Below are positions 10,701 to 21,029 of a stretch of DNA of 64,000 nt, piece after piece. The DNA lies in contig NC_087067.1 of the NCBI RefSeq assembly GCF_963678635.1, positions 24,373,547 to 24,437,546 of the forward strand. Reading direction: 5' to 3'. The position numbers and the translations under genes were made by a program. The stretch's first letter is position 1, and each line of letters starts with the position of its first letter. Source of the stretch: Symsagittifera roscoffensis (taxonomy: Eukaryota; Xenacoelomorpha; Acoela; Convolutidae). Below the pieces are notes generated by a model that had not been told where the DNA came from, ran no database searches, and saw only the letters and a program-made list of their open reading frames with translations.

Positions 10701-13313
10701 TTTCAAGGGGGGAGCTATTTTTGGTAAAAAAATTTATAAAACTTGTCGAACGTTTTTTAGGGCGACCAATTTGATTTTCCGAGCTCTCTGAAAATACTAG
10801 AAGGATCCTATTTTTTTCTGCGCCGAAGGAAATTTTTTGAGAAAAAACAGACTAAAATGACGTTTGAGTGAAAGGAAGAGGAAATTTGAGTGAAAGAATT
10901 TATTAGTCATATATTAGCCTACTCTGCTACTAATGGCTTATATATGGCTAATAAAGTTTTGAAAGATTTTCATTCAATGGCTGTCTAGAATTTGCGGGTA
11001 GCGGCCGGGGTATCAAGAGCTCAAGAAGTAAAACTGCAGCGGCGGCAGCCGAAATCAAGAAATCATTCGTTTTCAGTTTTATAGAGTGTATGCGTGACCT
11101 AAAACTTTATGCGTTCCTCTACGCTTTTACATTTTATTCGACCCATGTAAGAGAAAAACATAGATAGCCGGTTACTCTGCAAGTAGCCCAGAATATTCCG
11201 ACCATAGTCTTTAGAAATTTACGGCTTAGAAAGTTTTTTTTCCAAATAATCGTAGTTTTTTCTGCTTGGTGTGATAAAGGATCTGATGTAAAAATATATT
11301 TAAGGCATATTAGACAGTCATAATAATATAGGTAAATTTGACAAAATTTTTGTAGAAAAATAAGAGAAAAACTTTTTTTTTCAAAAATTTTTGCAGAAAG
11401 TTTTTGATTTTTTAAAATTTTTGGTTCCCAGAACGAAGCTAAATATTAAAAATGAAGCTTACATGCTTAAAATTAAGTTTAAAGATCATAAATTAGGTTT
11501 AATTCAGCTTGTACGCCTGCTGGCTTGCTTTATTCGCTCGACATTGGTTTTTCGCTCGACACAAGGTTTTTCTCGACACTGGGAAAAATTTTTGAAAATT
11601 TTTTAATATGATGTATCACTCAACCCACTCCTATCATTATTTGTGGTACCTGATGGTGCTTGGAAAATAAAAAGCTAAAAGAAACTAAAACACACCCGAA
11701 TACAAAGTTCCTCCCCATTTTCAATGGTCGTAACAACAAATAAATTATCAAACAGTTTTTGAAAACTTTTGAAACAGTTTTTTTTCTATCACAGACAGGA
11801 TGCGATGCTCGTAGCGACCATATACTGGTAATTTGCGTGGAGTACAGGGGATTATTTATTAGATCAAAATTTAGACGAGATCAATTGAACATCCTCCTCC
11901 ATAATTAAACCCCCGAAGTTAGGATCTTCATCCTCGTTGTTAACGCAGATTAAAATTGTGTAAAATTGCTGGTTAATGTGTAAAAAAAATAAAATTTGAT
12001 TGGCTAAAATTCGCAATTCGAGCATAAGATATTCTCCCCCAAAAAATTTTAATTTTCGGCAAGAATTTTAACTTGGACCAATTTCCGAGAAATTGCAAAA
12101 AAAAACTGCTGAACAATAAGAACAGAAAAAAACTTTTATATGATTTTCAATTTTTTAAACGTTTGAAGTTCAAATGATATTTTTTACTGTTTGTTATTTC
12201 AGACTCGAAGCCTCTTAGAATGAACCACAACAACGATGAGCGCACATGGCAGATAAACAAGTCGGCCGACATTGGGCTAGTATTGGCCAATCAGATGGAG
12301 GCGAGCATGTGTGACCTTGTGGCCTTCATCCGAACGGGTGACGTCAGAGGGGCTATCAGACTGGAGTGGCAGATTGTGGGCAACATTGTCGACAGAATTG
12401 TGTTCGCAATCTACACTGTTACTGTAATAGGCATTGCTTACTACTTGGTAAGTTACCAGCTAATATCTGCAGCATCTTACGTATACGAAGTTGTGCAGCT
12501 TTCTAATTCGATGAAAACATGCAGACGATAAAAGCTACAAGACGGTTAGTCTACATACAGAGACGGTAAAACATTTGTATACCGGTTTCGCTATTTTGTG
12601 TTAAAAATTTTGTACCAATTGAATTTGATTTAGGGGCTAGGGTTGACAAAAAATGTTGGTCGTTCAATTCTGATTGAGACAACTTTGTGTTGTGTGCTTT
12701 GCTTTATATATTTGTGTTTTGCCCTGAAACACAAAAACCACTGGTGTTCTCAGATGAGAAAACCCATAGGCTAAACGGCAGCGAAATTGCAGCAACAAAC
12801 TACGTATTGAGATATGTCAAGTCAGTTAATCTGTTGAATTTCACACAGTATTATAACAAAAAATAGTCATTTTTTATACAAGGTTATGAAGCCTTTTTTT
12901 TCGAAAATTCAAAAGTTTTGCAATAGTTGGCTTGTTTTATGGACTCATGTATTATCTAAAATCAAACAACAAAAACGCAAGCATCACAAAAAGTCTTGAT
13001 TGTGATTTTTGATTTTTTTAAGGAAACGTTTTCGGAAAATTAGTCTTATTTCGTCCGATTTGAGGGCAAGCAAGTTGTGAAACAATTAATCGTTTGCCAT
13101 AAAATTGGTTCAATAATCAGCCAAAACGCCTTCGTTTTGTTTGTTTTGCTTTTTGTTAAGTCCACGGTTTAGATCAGACCCGTCTCCTTGTCATTCACTG
13201 GGTATTTTAACCTTCCGTTATTTTTTCAGATCTACTCCTCCATCAGCCACGCCTACTATGCCAACCCGGAAACAGACGAGAGATGTCGTCAAGATGATGC
13301 CATCTATCAATAA
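4665..13313 (+). CDS. Cys-loop ligand-gated ion channel, nicotinic receptor-like, 3' half (six exons)
   Basis: The gene encodes a subunit of a pentameric, probably cation-selective, neurotransmitter-gated channel in the plasma membrane. Joined exons are 4665-4765, 5440-5531, 5869-6146, 8201-8381, 12203-12447 and 13230-13313; phases agree at every junction. Visible family features are EWEL near strand beta-9, the HFNFVFKRRPKYY strand before M1, M1 with the conserved YPMSLIAF proline, GEK before M2, an M2 with Leu at 9' and acid at 20', M3, and the M4 segment after EWQIVGNIVDR. Glu at -1' is the cation-selective pattern of nicotinic receptors. No vicinal Cys pair is seen in loop C, so it would be a non-alpha subunit. 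The Cys-loop and signal peptide must lie upstream of 4665; I did not find them in 1-4660. The stop is TAA. The exons are GC-richer than the introns. Confidence 0.9.
5440..5531 (+). CDS. Receptor exon: loop C to pre-M1 strand
   Basis: It encodes EGNSTELHFNFVFKRRPKYY, the strand leading into M1 with the conserved double Arg and YY. The donor ACAG|GTAAAG is strong. The acceptor is less certain: AATGAAG|A at 5439 keeps the phase of the preceding donor, while CTAG at 5459 is the alternative. Confidence 0.75.
5869..6146 (+). CDS. Receptor exon: M1, M2 and M3
   Basis: The acceptor TGTCTAG precedes the exon; the phase-1 junction restores YTVLYPMSLIAF. M1 is followed by LPNGSGEKV, then M2 (VTFSVTILLSLVFNLSSIGD) and M3 (FPIVGSVFLLWIFLVAISI). 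It ends PAPVPD|GTATAG at phase 0. This is the most diagnostic exon of the gene. Confidence 0.93.
6507..7195. repeat. Dispersed repeat with foldback arms (receptor intron)
   Basis: It shares order and wording with 11160-11720: 'ggttact.tgcaagtag', 'ctgc.tggtgtgataaa', 'ttttctcgaca..gggaaaaattttt' and 'atcactcaac'. Inside, 6780-6835 and 7139-7190 form an inverted repeat (ATGATATATCACTCAAC against GTTGAGTGATATATCAT). It is probably a non-autonomous transposon; ends are not defined. Confidence 0.55.
8201..8381 (+). CDS. Receptor exon: M3-M4 cytoplasmic loop
   Basis: It follows a clear GTTGTTTCAG acceptor and ends G|GTCAGT at phase 1. The product is basic (RRVVKRIERLHR-like content with many Arg, Lys and His) and has no membrane segment, as expected for the poorly conserved intracellular loop. 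It is supported mainly by splice sites and phase. Confidence 0.75.
8410..9285. other. Intron DNA without recognised feature
   Basis: AT-rich intron of the receptor gene. I see no conserved coding, RNA or repeat signature. Confidence 0.4.
9402..9870 (+). mobile_element. ~0.5-kb non-autonomous element, copy A
   Basis: It begins GACTGCTC(T)TATCAAGGC, then AAGCCCTGAATGTTC and 'ctatggagcag'. It shares with the copies at 10038, 15826, 16925 and 18412 the blocks CCCCACACG(C/T)CAT, 'cggattaaatc', CGCGTTAA(C/T)AGCGCGAAA, 'ccataactttacgaaaaataatca' and 'gttaaaaagt.gaaatttgtct'. A separate inverted terminus (9287-9345) faces it. It has no coding capacity. Confidence 0.65.
10038..10540 (+). mobile_element. 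~0.5-kb non-autonomous element, copy B
   Basis: Same block order as copy A: AAGCCCTGAATGTTCAGACT, 'gtatggagcagtaataac', CCCCACACACCAT, 'acgcgtcaatagcgcgaaa', and a right end near 'attcagttactatcgtcacg'. It lies in the intron of the receptor gene. Confidence 0.65.
10681..10830 (+). mobile_element. Diverged hAT-like MITE end
   Basis: It starts CAGTGGCGTGCTCCGAAATT with a following G-run and 'agggcgaccaatttgattttccgagctc', resembling the terminal 150 bp of the elements at 1246 and 14705. No second end is seen. Confidence 0.4.
11160..11830. repeat. Second copy of the 6507-7195 repeat
   Basis: See the blocks listed for 6507-7195. Here the 'atcactcaac' block (about 11610-11625) is followed by 'attatttgtggtacctgat', matching the inverted arm of the other copy. 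Confidence 0.5.
12203..12447 (+). CDS. Receptor exon: MA helix and M4
   Basis: The acceptor is TTGTTATTTCAG. The phase-1 junction gives DSKPLRMNHN; the exon continues through an amphipathic region to EWQIVGNIVDRIVFAIYT, matching the conserved W..VA.V.DR motif that opens M4 in nicotinic receptors. The donor TTG|GTAAGT is a perfect consensus. Confidence 0.9.
12448..13229 (+). other. Last receptor intron
   Basis: This is the intron between the M4 exon and the last exon. It holds no recognised repeat or gene. Confidence 0.6.
13230..13313 (+). CDS. Receptor last exon: end of M4 and C-terminus
   Basis: The acceptor is TTATTTTTTCAG. The 27 residues begin IYSSISHAYYANPET, then DERCRQDDAIYQ and a TAA stop. 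This gives the short extracellular tail typical of the family. Confidence 0.88.
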   Translation: MYSSISHAYYANPETDERCRQDDAIYQ

Positions 13314-13548
13314 CTGAAGTTACTATCGTAAAGATAATCCAGTTAAGTTATAATTATTATTGAGTTTATTAATTTTACTTTAATTGAAAATATATTATGA
13401 GCTGTTTTTTTTTGAAATTCAAAAACAAACACACGCAGTTATATCTTTTTTTGTTTTAACGTTCATGCGCGTGGAATATTGAAAAATTGATCAATATGTT
13501 TGAGTAGACTAATTGATTCGTTAAATTTGATGAAAAACAGATAAAGCA

Positions 13549-13554
13549 AATAAA
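13549..13554 (+). promoter_or_regulatory. Candidate polyadenylation signal of the receptor gene
   Basis: AATAAA lies 236 bp after the receptor stop codon, in AT-rich sequence. It is the first exact hexamer I noticed downstream. Confidence 0.45.
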
Positions 13555-14039
13555 TAGCAAAAATAACCTAAATTTTATCTGGCTCTGAGCTGCTGAGCGA
13601 AAAAGAGGCTGTGGATATCATTTAGCAGAACTTCGTAGTTATGTTGCAAAACTTATAAATTTGGTAAATTTAACTTTTCTAATTAAATTTTTTCTAGCCT
13701 CTTATTTCAGTTTCTTGTGTCGATCTTCTCGCTGAACGACTTTTTTTTTCAAACAAACAGAGGAACGTTTCAATCCGTTGATTCAAATCGTTCGCAGTTC
13801 ATCAATCTAAGTTGAGGAAAAATTTGCTCAATTTTCTCAACGCAGCTCAAATATGTTTCAAGCTTGCTCGACTGATTTAGGGTCTCGAAACTGTCCAAAT
13901 GAAAAATCGAGTTTCTTGAGCTCATGAGAGTAGGCACTTGGGCACTTGGTACCTCAATACCTAAAAGTAACCTCATAACGAGCCTAAACTGTGTTCTGGA
14001 TACAATCACCGTTTCAAGCCTGTAGAACTCTGGAACCCG

Positions 14040-14640
14040 GGTCGCGGTGCTCGATTTATGTTTCGTCTTTCTCGACTAAACAGGCTGTTTGTTTCAACCG
14101 TCTCAACCAATTTTCGGTATATTTCAATTTTTTGACCAAATTTTGGTATGTTTCAATTTTCTTGATCAAAATTTGGAGTGTTTTGACTGTCTCGACCCAA
14201 AAAAAAGGTTCGAATTTTTTCGACCCAGTTCAGATAAGTTTCGACTTCTCGGACAAAATTCGTTCTTCGATATGTTTTGTCCTTCTCGACAGTCTCGACC
14301 GTCTTTTTTAAAAACTTTATTTGTTCAACTCCGCATAGATATGCTTTGACTTTCTCGACCGAAATGTGTTTGGTTCGAACGTCTCGACCAACAACAAAAA
14401 TTTCCAAAACTTATTTGATTCATCTCAGATTCGTTTCAACCGGCGTAGCCAACAAACTAGCAACAAACTAGTAAGTCGGTAAACGCAACTCAAACAATTA
14501 TCGGCCAGCTCAGTATGATCCAAAAAGTTAAAAGTTTTGAAATTTTAGGGTATGCTTGAGCTATGTTTTGACTTCATGACCAAATATAGGTACGTTTTGA
14601 CTGTGCTTGACCTATGTTTTGTTTTTCCTAACCTTCTCGC
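14040..14640. repeat. Degenerate tandem repeat of a TTTCGAC-TTCTCGACC unit
   Basis: The words 'tttcaa/tttcgac', 'ttctcgacc/tgtctcgacc' and 'caaaatt.g' recur every 30-60 bp (near 14090, 14135, 14150, 14195, 14235, 14285, 14350 and 14380). The two overlapping + frames and the - frame translate to the same kind of low-complexity peptide, which argues against coding. Confidence 0.5.
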
Positions 14641-14704
14641 ATATCAAATAGCTTATGTAAATTGGCATAAAAAATTATAATGTATGGTTTATAATGATTG
14701 TTTC

Positions 14705-15141
14705 CAGGTGCGGATTTAGCAGGGGGCGGTGGGGGGTTGCGGACGCCCTCCCCTCTTCAGGGATTCGACCCCCTGCCGACCCAAAGGGTCCCCCCTTTGA
14801 TACTTTTTCAGAAATCCATTTTTGGCCGACCGGCCCTAAAATTTTTCTAAAGGCGCCTTGGGCGCCAATATATACTAACTTTGAGGGGGAGCGCGCGCCA
14901 AAAAAAAACGCGATTTTTTTGTCAAAATTTTTCAAAAGTGCCCCAAAACGGCTTTTTTGACTGTTTTTTCAAAATTTTCCCTGCGGCGCAAAAAATTTTG
15001 CCAAAATAGGGGCAAAACCGTGCTTTGGGGGAGCTCGAAAAATGAATTTGGTCGACCTAAAAAAAAAAAGGTCGTCAAAATTTTGGAAAGTTTTTTGAAA
15101 ATCCGCCCCCCCCCCTCGAGAAAATCCTAGATCCGCCCCTG
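14705..15141. mobile_element. hAT-like MITE with 8-bp target duplication
   Basis: It starts CAGGTGCGGATTTAG and ends CTAGATCCGCCCCTG, imperfect terminal inverted repeats with the CAG...CTG ends common in hAT elements. Flanking octamers are ATTGTTTC (14697-14704) and ATTGTTTG (15142-15149), 7 of 8 identical. The interior is G/C-run rich and has no transposase. Confidence 0.8.
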
Positions 15142-15825
15142 ATTGTTTGTTATTATACTTGAGCTGAAAACAAGCTATAGGAATAAATAAGAAGCAAAAT
15201 TTCTGCAACAAAACCCGTTTTTTTTTAAATCGAACCTTCCTATTTTATTTTGATTCTCTTATGAAAACGTGACTGAAACTGTTGATTTGAAAACTGATAT
15301 TTGGTAAAAATTACTTTTAATCTTTTTTTACCCTTAGATCTCGAAAACTTAATTGGTTCCTTCTGAACCTTCTAGTTTTGCGGTCAACAATGCTTCTCAA
15401 TTGATTATTGCAGGTTGCAACTTTCTCACGGAGGTCTTTTTTTGCTCAATTTTGTGCATATTATGTTACAAACGGCAAACTGCGCTTACCACGTGCGGCG
15501 GATTCTGCTTATAAAATGTGGTTTCCATGAAAGCACAATCGGCTACACACATAAACAAACAATTTTAACGCTTTTACAAAGTGTTCTGGGCACATCTTAT
15601 TTTTTCCCTATTCCGCAAGCTTTGATGTTTTTGGGAGGTTTAGAGCAAGATGTTTCAGCCATTTTTGTGAATTTCGCAACACCAGAAGTCGAAGAAAAAT
15701 AATTTCATTGCCGATTCCAACACAACGTCGTTTTGAACCTTTTGCGGATTTCGATTACAAACTGTTGCAATCAGCTTCAAAAATTACACAGTTGGCGTCG
15801 AAAAATTAAGTTTGAACAAAATTAG

Positions 15826-16350
15826 ACAAGACTGCTCGTATCAGGGCGAAGCCCTGAATGTCTGACTGCCTTTGAAGTTTTATGGAGCAGTAATAACATA
15901 AATAATTTAAATGTAATAAAAAAAATGAAATTTTTTTTTCTGAAAGTTGATTTTAAAAAAAAAATTATATCCCCACACGTCATAATGAGTACTAAGTGAT
16001 AGATTTTGTTCCTATTAACAAATTAATTATGGCATATAAGCTTCCTCGAACCAATTTGGAACGATTTCTAAGACGGATTAAATCTCGCTTACGCGTTAAT
16101 AGCGCGAAATATATCGCGCGTTAATTGTCCCAAATTGGCCAAAAAGGCAATCTTTAAACCCCCATAACTTTACGAAAAATAATCACAGGTGAAATATCAT
16201 TTCAAATTTAAGCTCAGGGCAACAATACCTTTTGAATGATATAAAAAATTCCGTCAAAATGGCTAGTTAAAAAGTCGAAATTTGTCTGAAGAAAAAAAAC
16301 CCACCCGAGCACTAATATTCCGTTACTTTCGTATCGAACGTCGAAACAAT
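15826..16350 (+). mobile_element. ~0.5-kb non-autonomous element, copy C
   Basis: It begins CAAGACTGCTCGTATCAGGG and ends near ATTCCGTTACTTTCGTATCG. It contains all family blocks, including 'ttaatagcgcgaaatatatcgcgcg'. It forms an inverted pair with the copy at 16925-17535. Confidence 0.7.
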
Positions 16351-16924
16351 AAATAGAGTTGGGACTATACTTTGTTTCGGACATAAATATGGAAAAAGTT
16401 AGATTCTGTACAATTCTGTACAAAAAAAAGTATTTATGCAGGGTATATACTTAGATCGAGCTCACAGCACAAACCAAGTTTTCACATCTAAACTTTAATC
16501 AAAAATTACTCTATGTTATGCTCGCAGTTTCAAAAATAATAATTTCAAAAACATAAATTATGATCTCGACCAGGGTATACATGCAACATGTAAGCCTCAG
16601 AAAAAAGATCGCTCAATTTAATGTTCAAATAGTAAAGTTTCAAAACTTGGCATTGAACCAGAGTTCGACAGCTCCTGATCCATCTGGAAAATAATGTTGT
16701 TCTCTACAGGAATTAATGATGAACTTTTTGAAAAATAAAACACCCGTAAGCATACTCATATTTAACGGATCTTGTGTGAGTGTGACTTACACTTATATCA
16801 GCTTTAAGTGATTCTGGCTAAAATCTAGTGGGATCCTCTGAGCTTTTCAACTGAAACGCATACAAAAGTGAGGTTGTGAAAATCGGTCCATATATTTATT
16901 ATTTCCTTGCAGCTTTTTTGTCCC

Positions 16925-17535
16925 GACTTTCGATACGAAAGTAACGGAACATTTGTGCTCGGGGTGGGTTTTTTTTTCTTCAGACAAATTTCGACTTTTT
17001 AACTAGCCATTTTTGACGGAATTTTTTAAATATCATTCAAAACGTATTGTTGTCTTGAGCCTAAATTTGAAAAGATATTTCACCTGTGATCATTTTTTGT
17101 AAAGTTATGGGGGTTTGAAGATTGCCATTTTTGCCAATTTGGAACAATTCACGCGCCATATGTTTCGCGCTATTAACGCGTAAGCTGAGATTTAAAGGTT
17201 GCCATTTTGGCCATTTTGACCAATTTGGGACAATTAACGCGCTATATAATTCGAGCTTTTTACGGGTAAGCGGAGATTTAATCCGTCTTAGAAATTGTTC
17301 CAAATTGGTTGAAAGAAGCTTATTTGCCATAATTGATTTAATTCAAGGAACGAAATCTATCCTTTTGTACTTTATATGGCGTGTGGGGGGATGATTTTCA
17401 TAAAAAATTTCAAATTAAAAAAAAAATCATTTTATTTTATTTCAATTAATTTTTTAAAGTTATTACTGCTCCATAAACCTTAAAAGGCAGTCGGAACATT
17501 CACGGCTTCGCCCTGATACGAGCAGTCTTGTTTTT
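16925..17535 (-). mobile_element. ~0.5-kb non-autonomous element, copy D (inverted)
   Basis: It begins TTCGATACGAAAGTAACGGA and ends CCTGATACGAGCAGTCTTG, the reverse of copy C. An internal ~100-bp segment around the CGCGC(C/T)ATAT block is duplicated (17105-17180 and 17195-17290), making it longer than other copies. Confidence 0.7.
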
Positions 17536-17745
17536 TTTCTGTGTTTGCTGTATGCAGTAGATGAGTGGAGACTGCTAGGGGGAGGGGGAAGCCTGGGATG
17601 CTGTAAGTTTCCGGTTTCTCATGCTACGTTTCCAGATAGGGTATAAAGTCGATAAAGTCTCATGGCGCTCTCTCAAATGACGTCGTTTTGTATAAGATTT
17701 CTTAATTTGTAATTCTGTTCTCGTAATGACTTCACTTGAAAACAA

Positions 17746-17822
17746 TTTATTATGATTATTATGATTATTATAATTATTATGATTATGATTATTATGATTA
17801 TTATTATTATTTGTATTAATCA
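17746..17822. repeat. (ATTATG/ATTATT)n microsatellite
   Basis: About 75 bp of near-perfect ATTATGATT and ATTATT units. The Asn/His-rich peptide on the - strand is a by-product. Confidence 0.8.
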
Positions 17823-18411
17823 TGCAGAAAATTGAAGTAATAAGGTTTCAGTGGGTTAGGGGTACTTTGTGGGTAACCTGGTAAGACAATGGTAGAAAAT
17901 GACGGTTTTTGGGTTTTTGCGCAGATATTTCATATTTTTTGCAGAACAGCTCGGGCTCGTTATCTAATTTGTAATCTAATTTATAACCTTGTTATATGAT
18001 TTATTAGCTGTAGAATGAAGAATGAATTTAAAATAGTAGAGTAATTGGTATCATGGTAAAACAATGGCAAACGTTTTTGCAGAAGAAATCAGTTTCCGTT
18101 CTTCTCTCAAAAGGACAAAATACGACGCAATTTGTTCTAGAAACCAAAACATCTCACTTTTTAGGCATATTTCACTGATTTTTTGTTGAATTAGATATAC
18201 GCTCAACAAAGAACCTCGATTCAAATAATCACTTATAGCGAATCTCCATGAAATTTTTTGAAAAAAAAAATACTTTACACATATATTAAACTCAAGGTCT
18301 AAAAATTGACAGAAAATTTGTGTCTAAATTTTGATTAAAACCATTCATAATTAGTGAAGATATACACACTTCTAAATATCCGAAAATTTTCTTCGTATTA
18401 ATTGTTCTGAC

Positions 18412-19002
18412 TCTTGTAACGAAAGTAACGGAATATTAGTGCTCGGGATGGGTTTTTTTTCTTCAGACAAATTTCGACTTTTTATCTAGCCATTTTTTAC
18501 GGAAATTATTTATATCATTCGAAGGCTATTGTTGTCCTGAGCTTATTTTGAAAAAAAATATTTCTGTGATCATTTTTTGTAAAGTTATGGGGGTTTGAAG
18601 ATTGCCGTTTGAAGATTGCCATATATTCTGTGATCATTTTTTGTAAAGTTATGGGGGTTTGAAGATTGCCATTTTTGCCAATTTGGAACAATTCACGCGC
18701 CATATGTTTCGCGCTATTAACGCGTAAGCTGAGATTTAATCCATCTTAGAAATCGTTTCAAATTGGTTGAAAGAAGCTTATTAGCCATAATTGATTTGTT
18801 GATAGGAGCAAAATCTATCACTTTGTACTTTATACTAATATGACGTGTGGGGGGATGTTTTAACAAAAAATCTTTTAAAAAAATTTTGTTTTTAATATCA
18901 TTTTTTTTTACTTTTATGTTTTTCTTGTTATTATTGCTTCATAGACCTTAAAAAACAGTAGGAGCAATCAGGGCTTCGCCCTGGTACGAGTCGTTTTGTT
19001 TG
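18412..19002 (-). mobile_element. ~0.5-kb non-autonomous element, copy E (inverted)
   Basis: It begins 'cttgtaacgaaagtaacggaatatt' and ends 'ccctggtacgagtcg'. A ~60-bp segment ('cattttttgtaaagttatggggg') is duplicated near 18570 and 18630. A further right-end fragment of the family, in the opposite orientation, lies at about 19040-19195. Confidence 0.65.
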
Positions 19003-19224
19003 TATTAGTACTCAATGGAGCTTGCTTAAAGTGAATCTTTCACAATTCTTCAAAAATTAGCTCGGGACAACATAGCTTTCGAATGATGTTCAAAATTTCT
19101 GTCAAAAATGGCTAGTTAAAATGTCGCAATTTGTCTAAACAAAAAAACCTACCATGAGCACAAATATTCCGTTATTGTCGTATCGAAAGTGGGAACAAAA
19201 AACTTTATGCATTGTTTTATTGCT

Positions 19225-19462
19225 CAGGGGCGGATCTAGGATTTTCTCGAGGGGGGGGGGGGGGGGGGGGGCGGATTTTCAAAAAAAATTCGAAAATTTT
19301 GACGACCTTTTTTTAGGCGCCTTTAGAAAAATTTTAGGGTCGGTCGGCCAAAAATGGATTTCTGAAAAAGTATCAAAGGGGGGACCCTTTGGGTCGGCAG
19401 GGGGTGGAATCCCTGAAAAAGGGCGTCCGCCCCCCCGCCCCCCCCCCCTAAATCCGCCCCTG
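19225..19462. mobile_element. hAT-like MITE with perfect 8-bp target duplication
   Basis: It runs from CAGGGGCGGATCTAGG to AAATCCGCCCCTG. The octamer TTATTGCT flanks it on both sides (19217-19224 and 19463-19470). It is an internally shortened relative of 14705-15141 with long G and C runs next to the termini. Confidence 0.9.
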
Positions 19463-19470
19463 TTATTGCT

Positions 19471-21029
19471 ATATTCACATGATTTTTTGAAATGTGAGTG
19501 AACTTCAATTTACGACGACTCTAACAGTTCTCTCCTAAGCATATGCGCTATAACTTTTTGTGAAATACTTCAGTGATTTCACATACTTAAACTTAATTTC
19601 TACTAATTGATATATGTAATATCTGCCGAACGAACCCAACCTCGCATTAATCATTGATCACAAACAAGGATTTTTGAGTAGAAACGTTATCATTTAAAAA
19701 AACAATACTGGAAAAGTTGGTCTGCTGTCATGTATTTTTCCAAAACTAATTCAAAACTCATCAAAGTTTTTTGAAGACATTTCACCAGTTTTATGTCTAT
19801 TTGATATCCAAAAATAATTCAAAACAACCAAATATGTTTTCAGCAAATTTTACTGGTTTTGTGTCTATTAGCTATCAACTGTGTTGCAAAATTGCTCTGA
19901 ACTCACTATACATTTATAATTTTGACATAAATTCCTCAAAAAATGTGTAACTGACAGAGTGTTAGAGTTTCTAGGACTGCTTTTAATTACAATCGAAGTT
20001 TGTCTAAGAAAACAATGGTACAATTTTTATTATAACCTGATAACCTTCTAACTTGATCTGCAGCAGCCAATCTTTTGCGTTTTTCCTCTTGAATACTAAT
20101 AAAAATACGCAGAGAAACTTGTTCATAAGTTTTTTTTGTACCTAAAATGTGCAATTTGACCGAACGCCCAACGGCTTGGGTCTGAAGCGGAACACAGGAT
20201 GAGTTCCGTTTGGTCTTTAAGATCGTTTCTTATGAAGAAGGCCAAAAATTGAAGGTGTGACTTATTAAGAAAATTTCTATTCGACGTGACATGACACGTA
20301 ACAATGTGTTTTCAACAACAAAAAAAAATCCAAAAATCAGAAAATTTTATATACAGCAAACAGATGAGAAAATAAAAGAGTCGATAGCTAATTAAATTAT
20401 TGTATTCAAGGGAAAAAGCTATTCGTGTTGAAACAATCGTGCTGTTAGAATCGTTACTGACATTATTCTATCTATCGGGAAAGCTGAGGTTTATAGAAGT
20501 GACTTTTTCCGGTGGTGAAGAATACGCTTCTTCAACGAAGACCGGCAATCAGGAGCTGTCTATCGTGGAAGTCTGAAACTATATTTTTAAACAAATTTTA
20601 GCTCTCCGGATACGCCCTGAATTTAATTCAGTTATTATCTGAATTCATTTTCGGGATTGGTGGAGCTAGGAGTCAATAAAAGATCATTCCATCTACGATG
20701 GGCAGGGTACTTCTCTCTACTCTAAACAAACAATTGTAATATTAGTAATTACATTTTTGCCCTGTTTTAGGATTGAGCTTGTCAGACCGAGCCATGAGTT
20801 CACTATTTCGGCATGTAATTGGACGATTTTTGAGCTTTGGCCGCTAGCTTTCAGATTTTAACAATTTTGACAACCCTATCTTACAAATGAAGTATTTTGA
20901 ACTGGCTTTGAAAGAGAGAGTGAAAAAATGTAGAATTTAAATTTGACACCAGCCAATATTTTTTGAGTTAAATTTGCTTTTATTTTCCGTCGTTTTATAC
21001 TTTACTGTAGTGAAGAATATGAAAGATAA
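19471..21029. other. No gene recognised
   Basis: AT-rich DNA. From about 20440 composition becomes more balanced ('ctctccggatacgcc', an AATAAA near 20680). This could be a decayed LTR or leader of the old gag-pol copy that follows, but I see no matching partner to prove it. Confidence 0.35.

Noticed and set aside
14153-14407. Overlapping ORFs on both strands with Phe/Cys- or Glu/Val-rich products
   Set aside because: They arise from the degenerate TTTCGAC/CTCGACC tandem repeat; all frames give similar low-complexity peptides.
15415-15702. 95-codon + strand ORF (QTILTLLQSVLGTSYFFPIP region)
   Set aside because: Composition is moderately protein-like, but there is no homology I recognise, no clear splice sites, and it lies among transposon copies.
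17575-17823. Asn/His-rich peptide on the - strand
   Set aside because: It is a translation of the ATTATG/ATTATT microsatellite.
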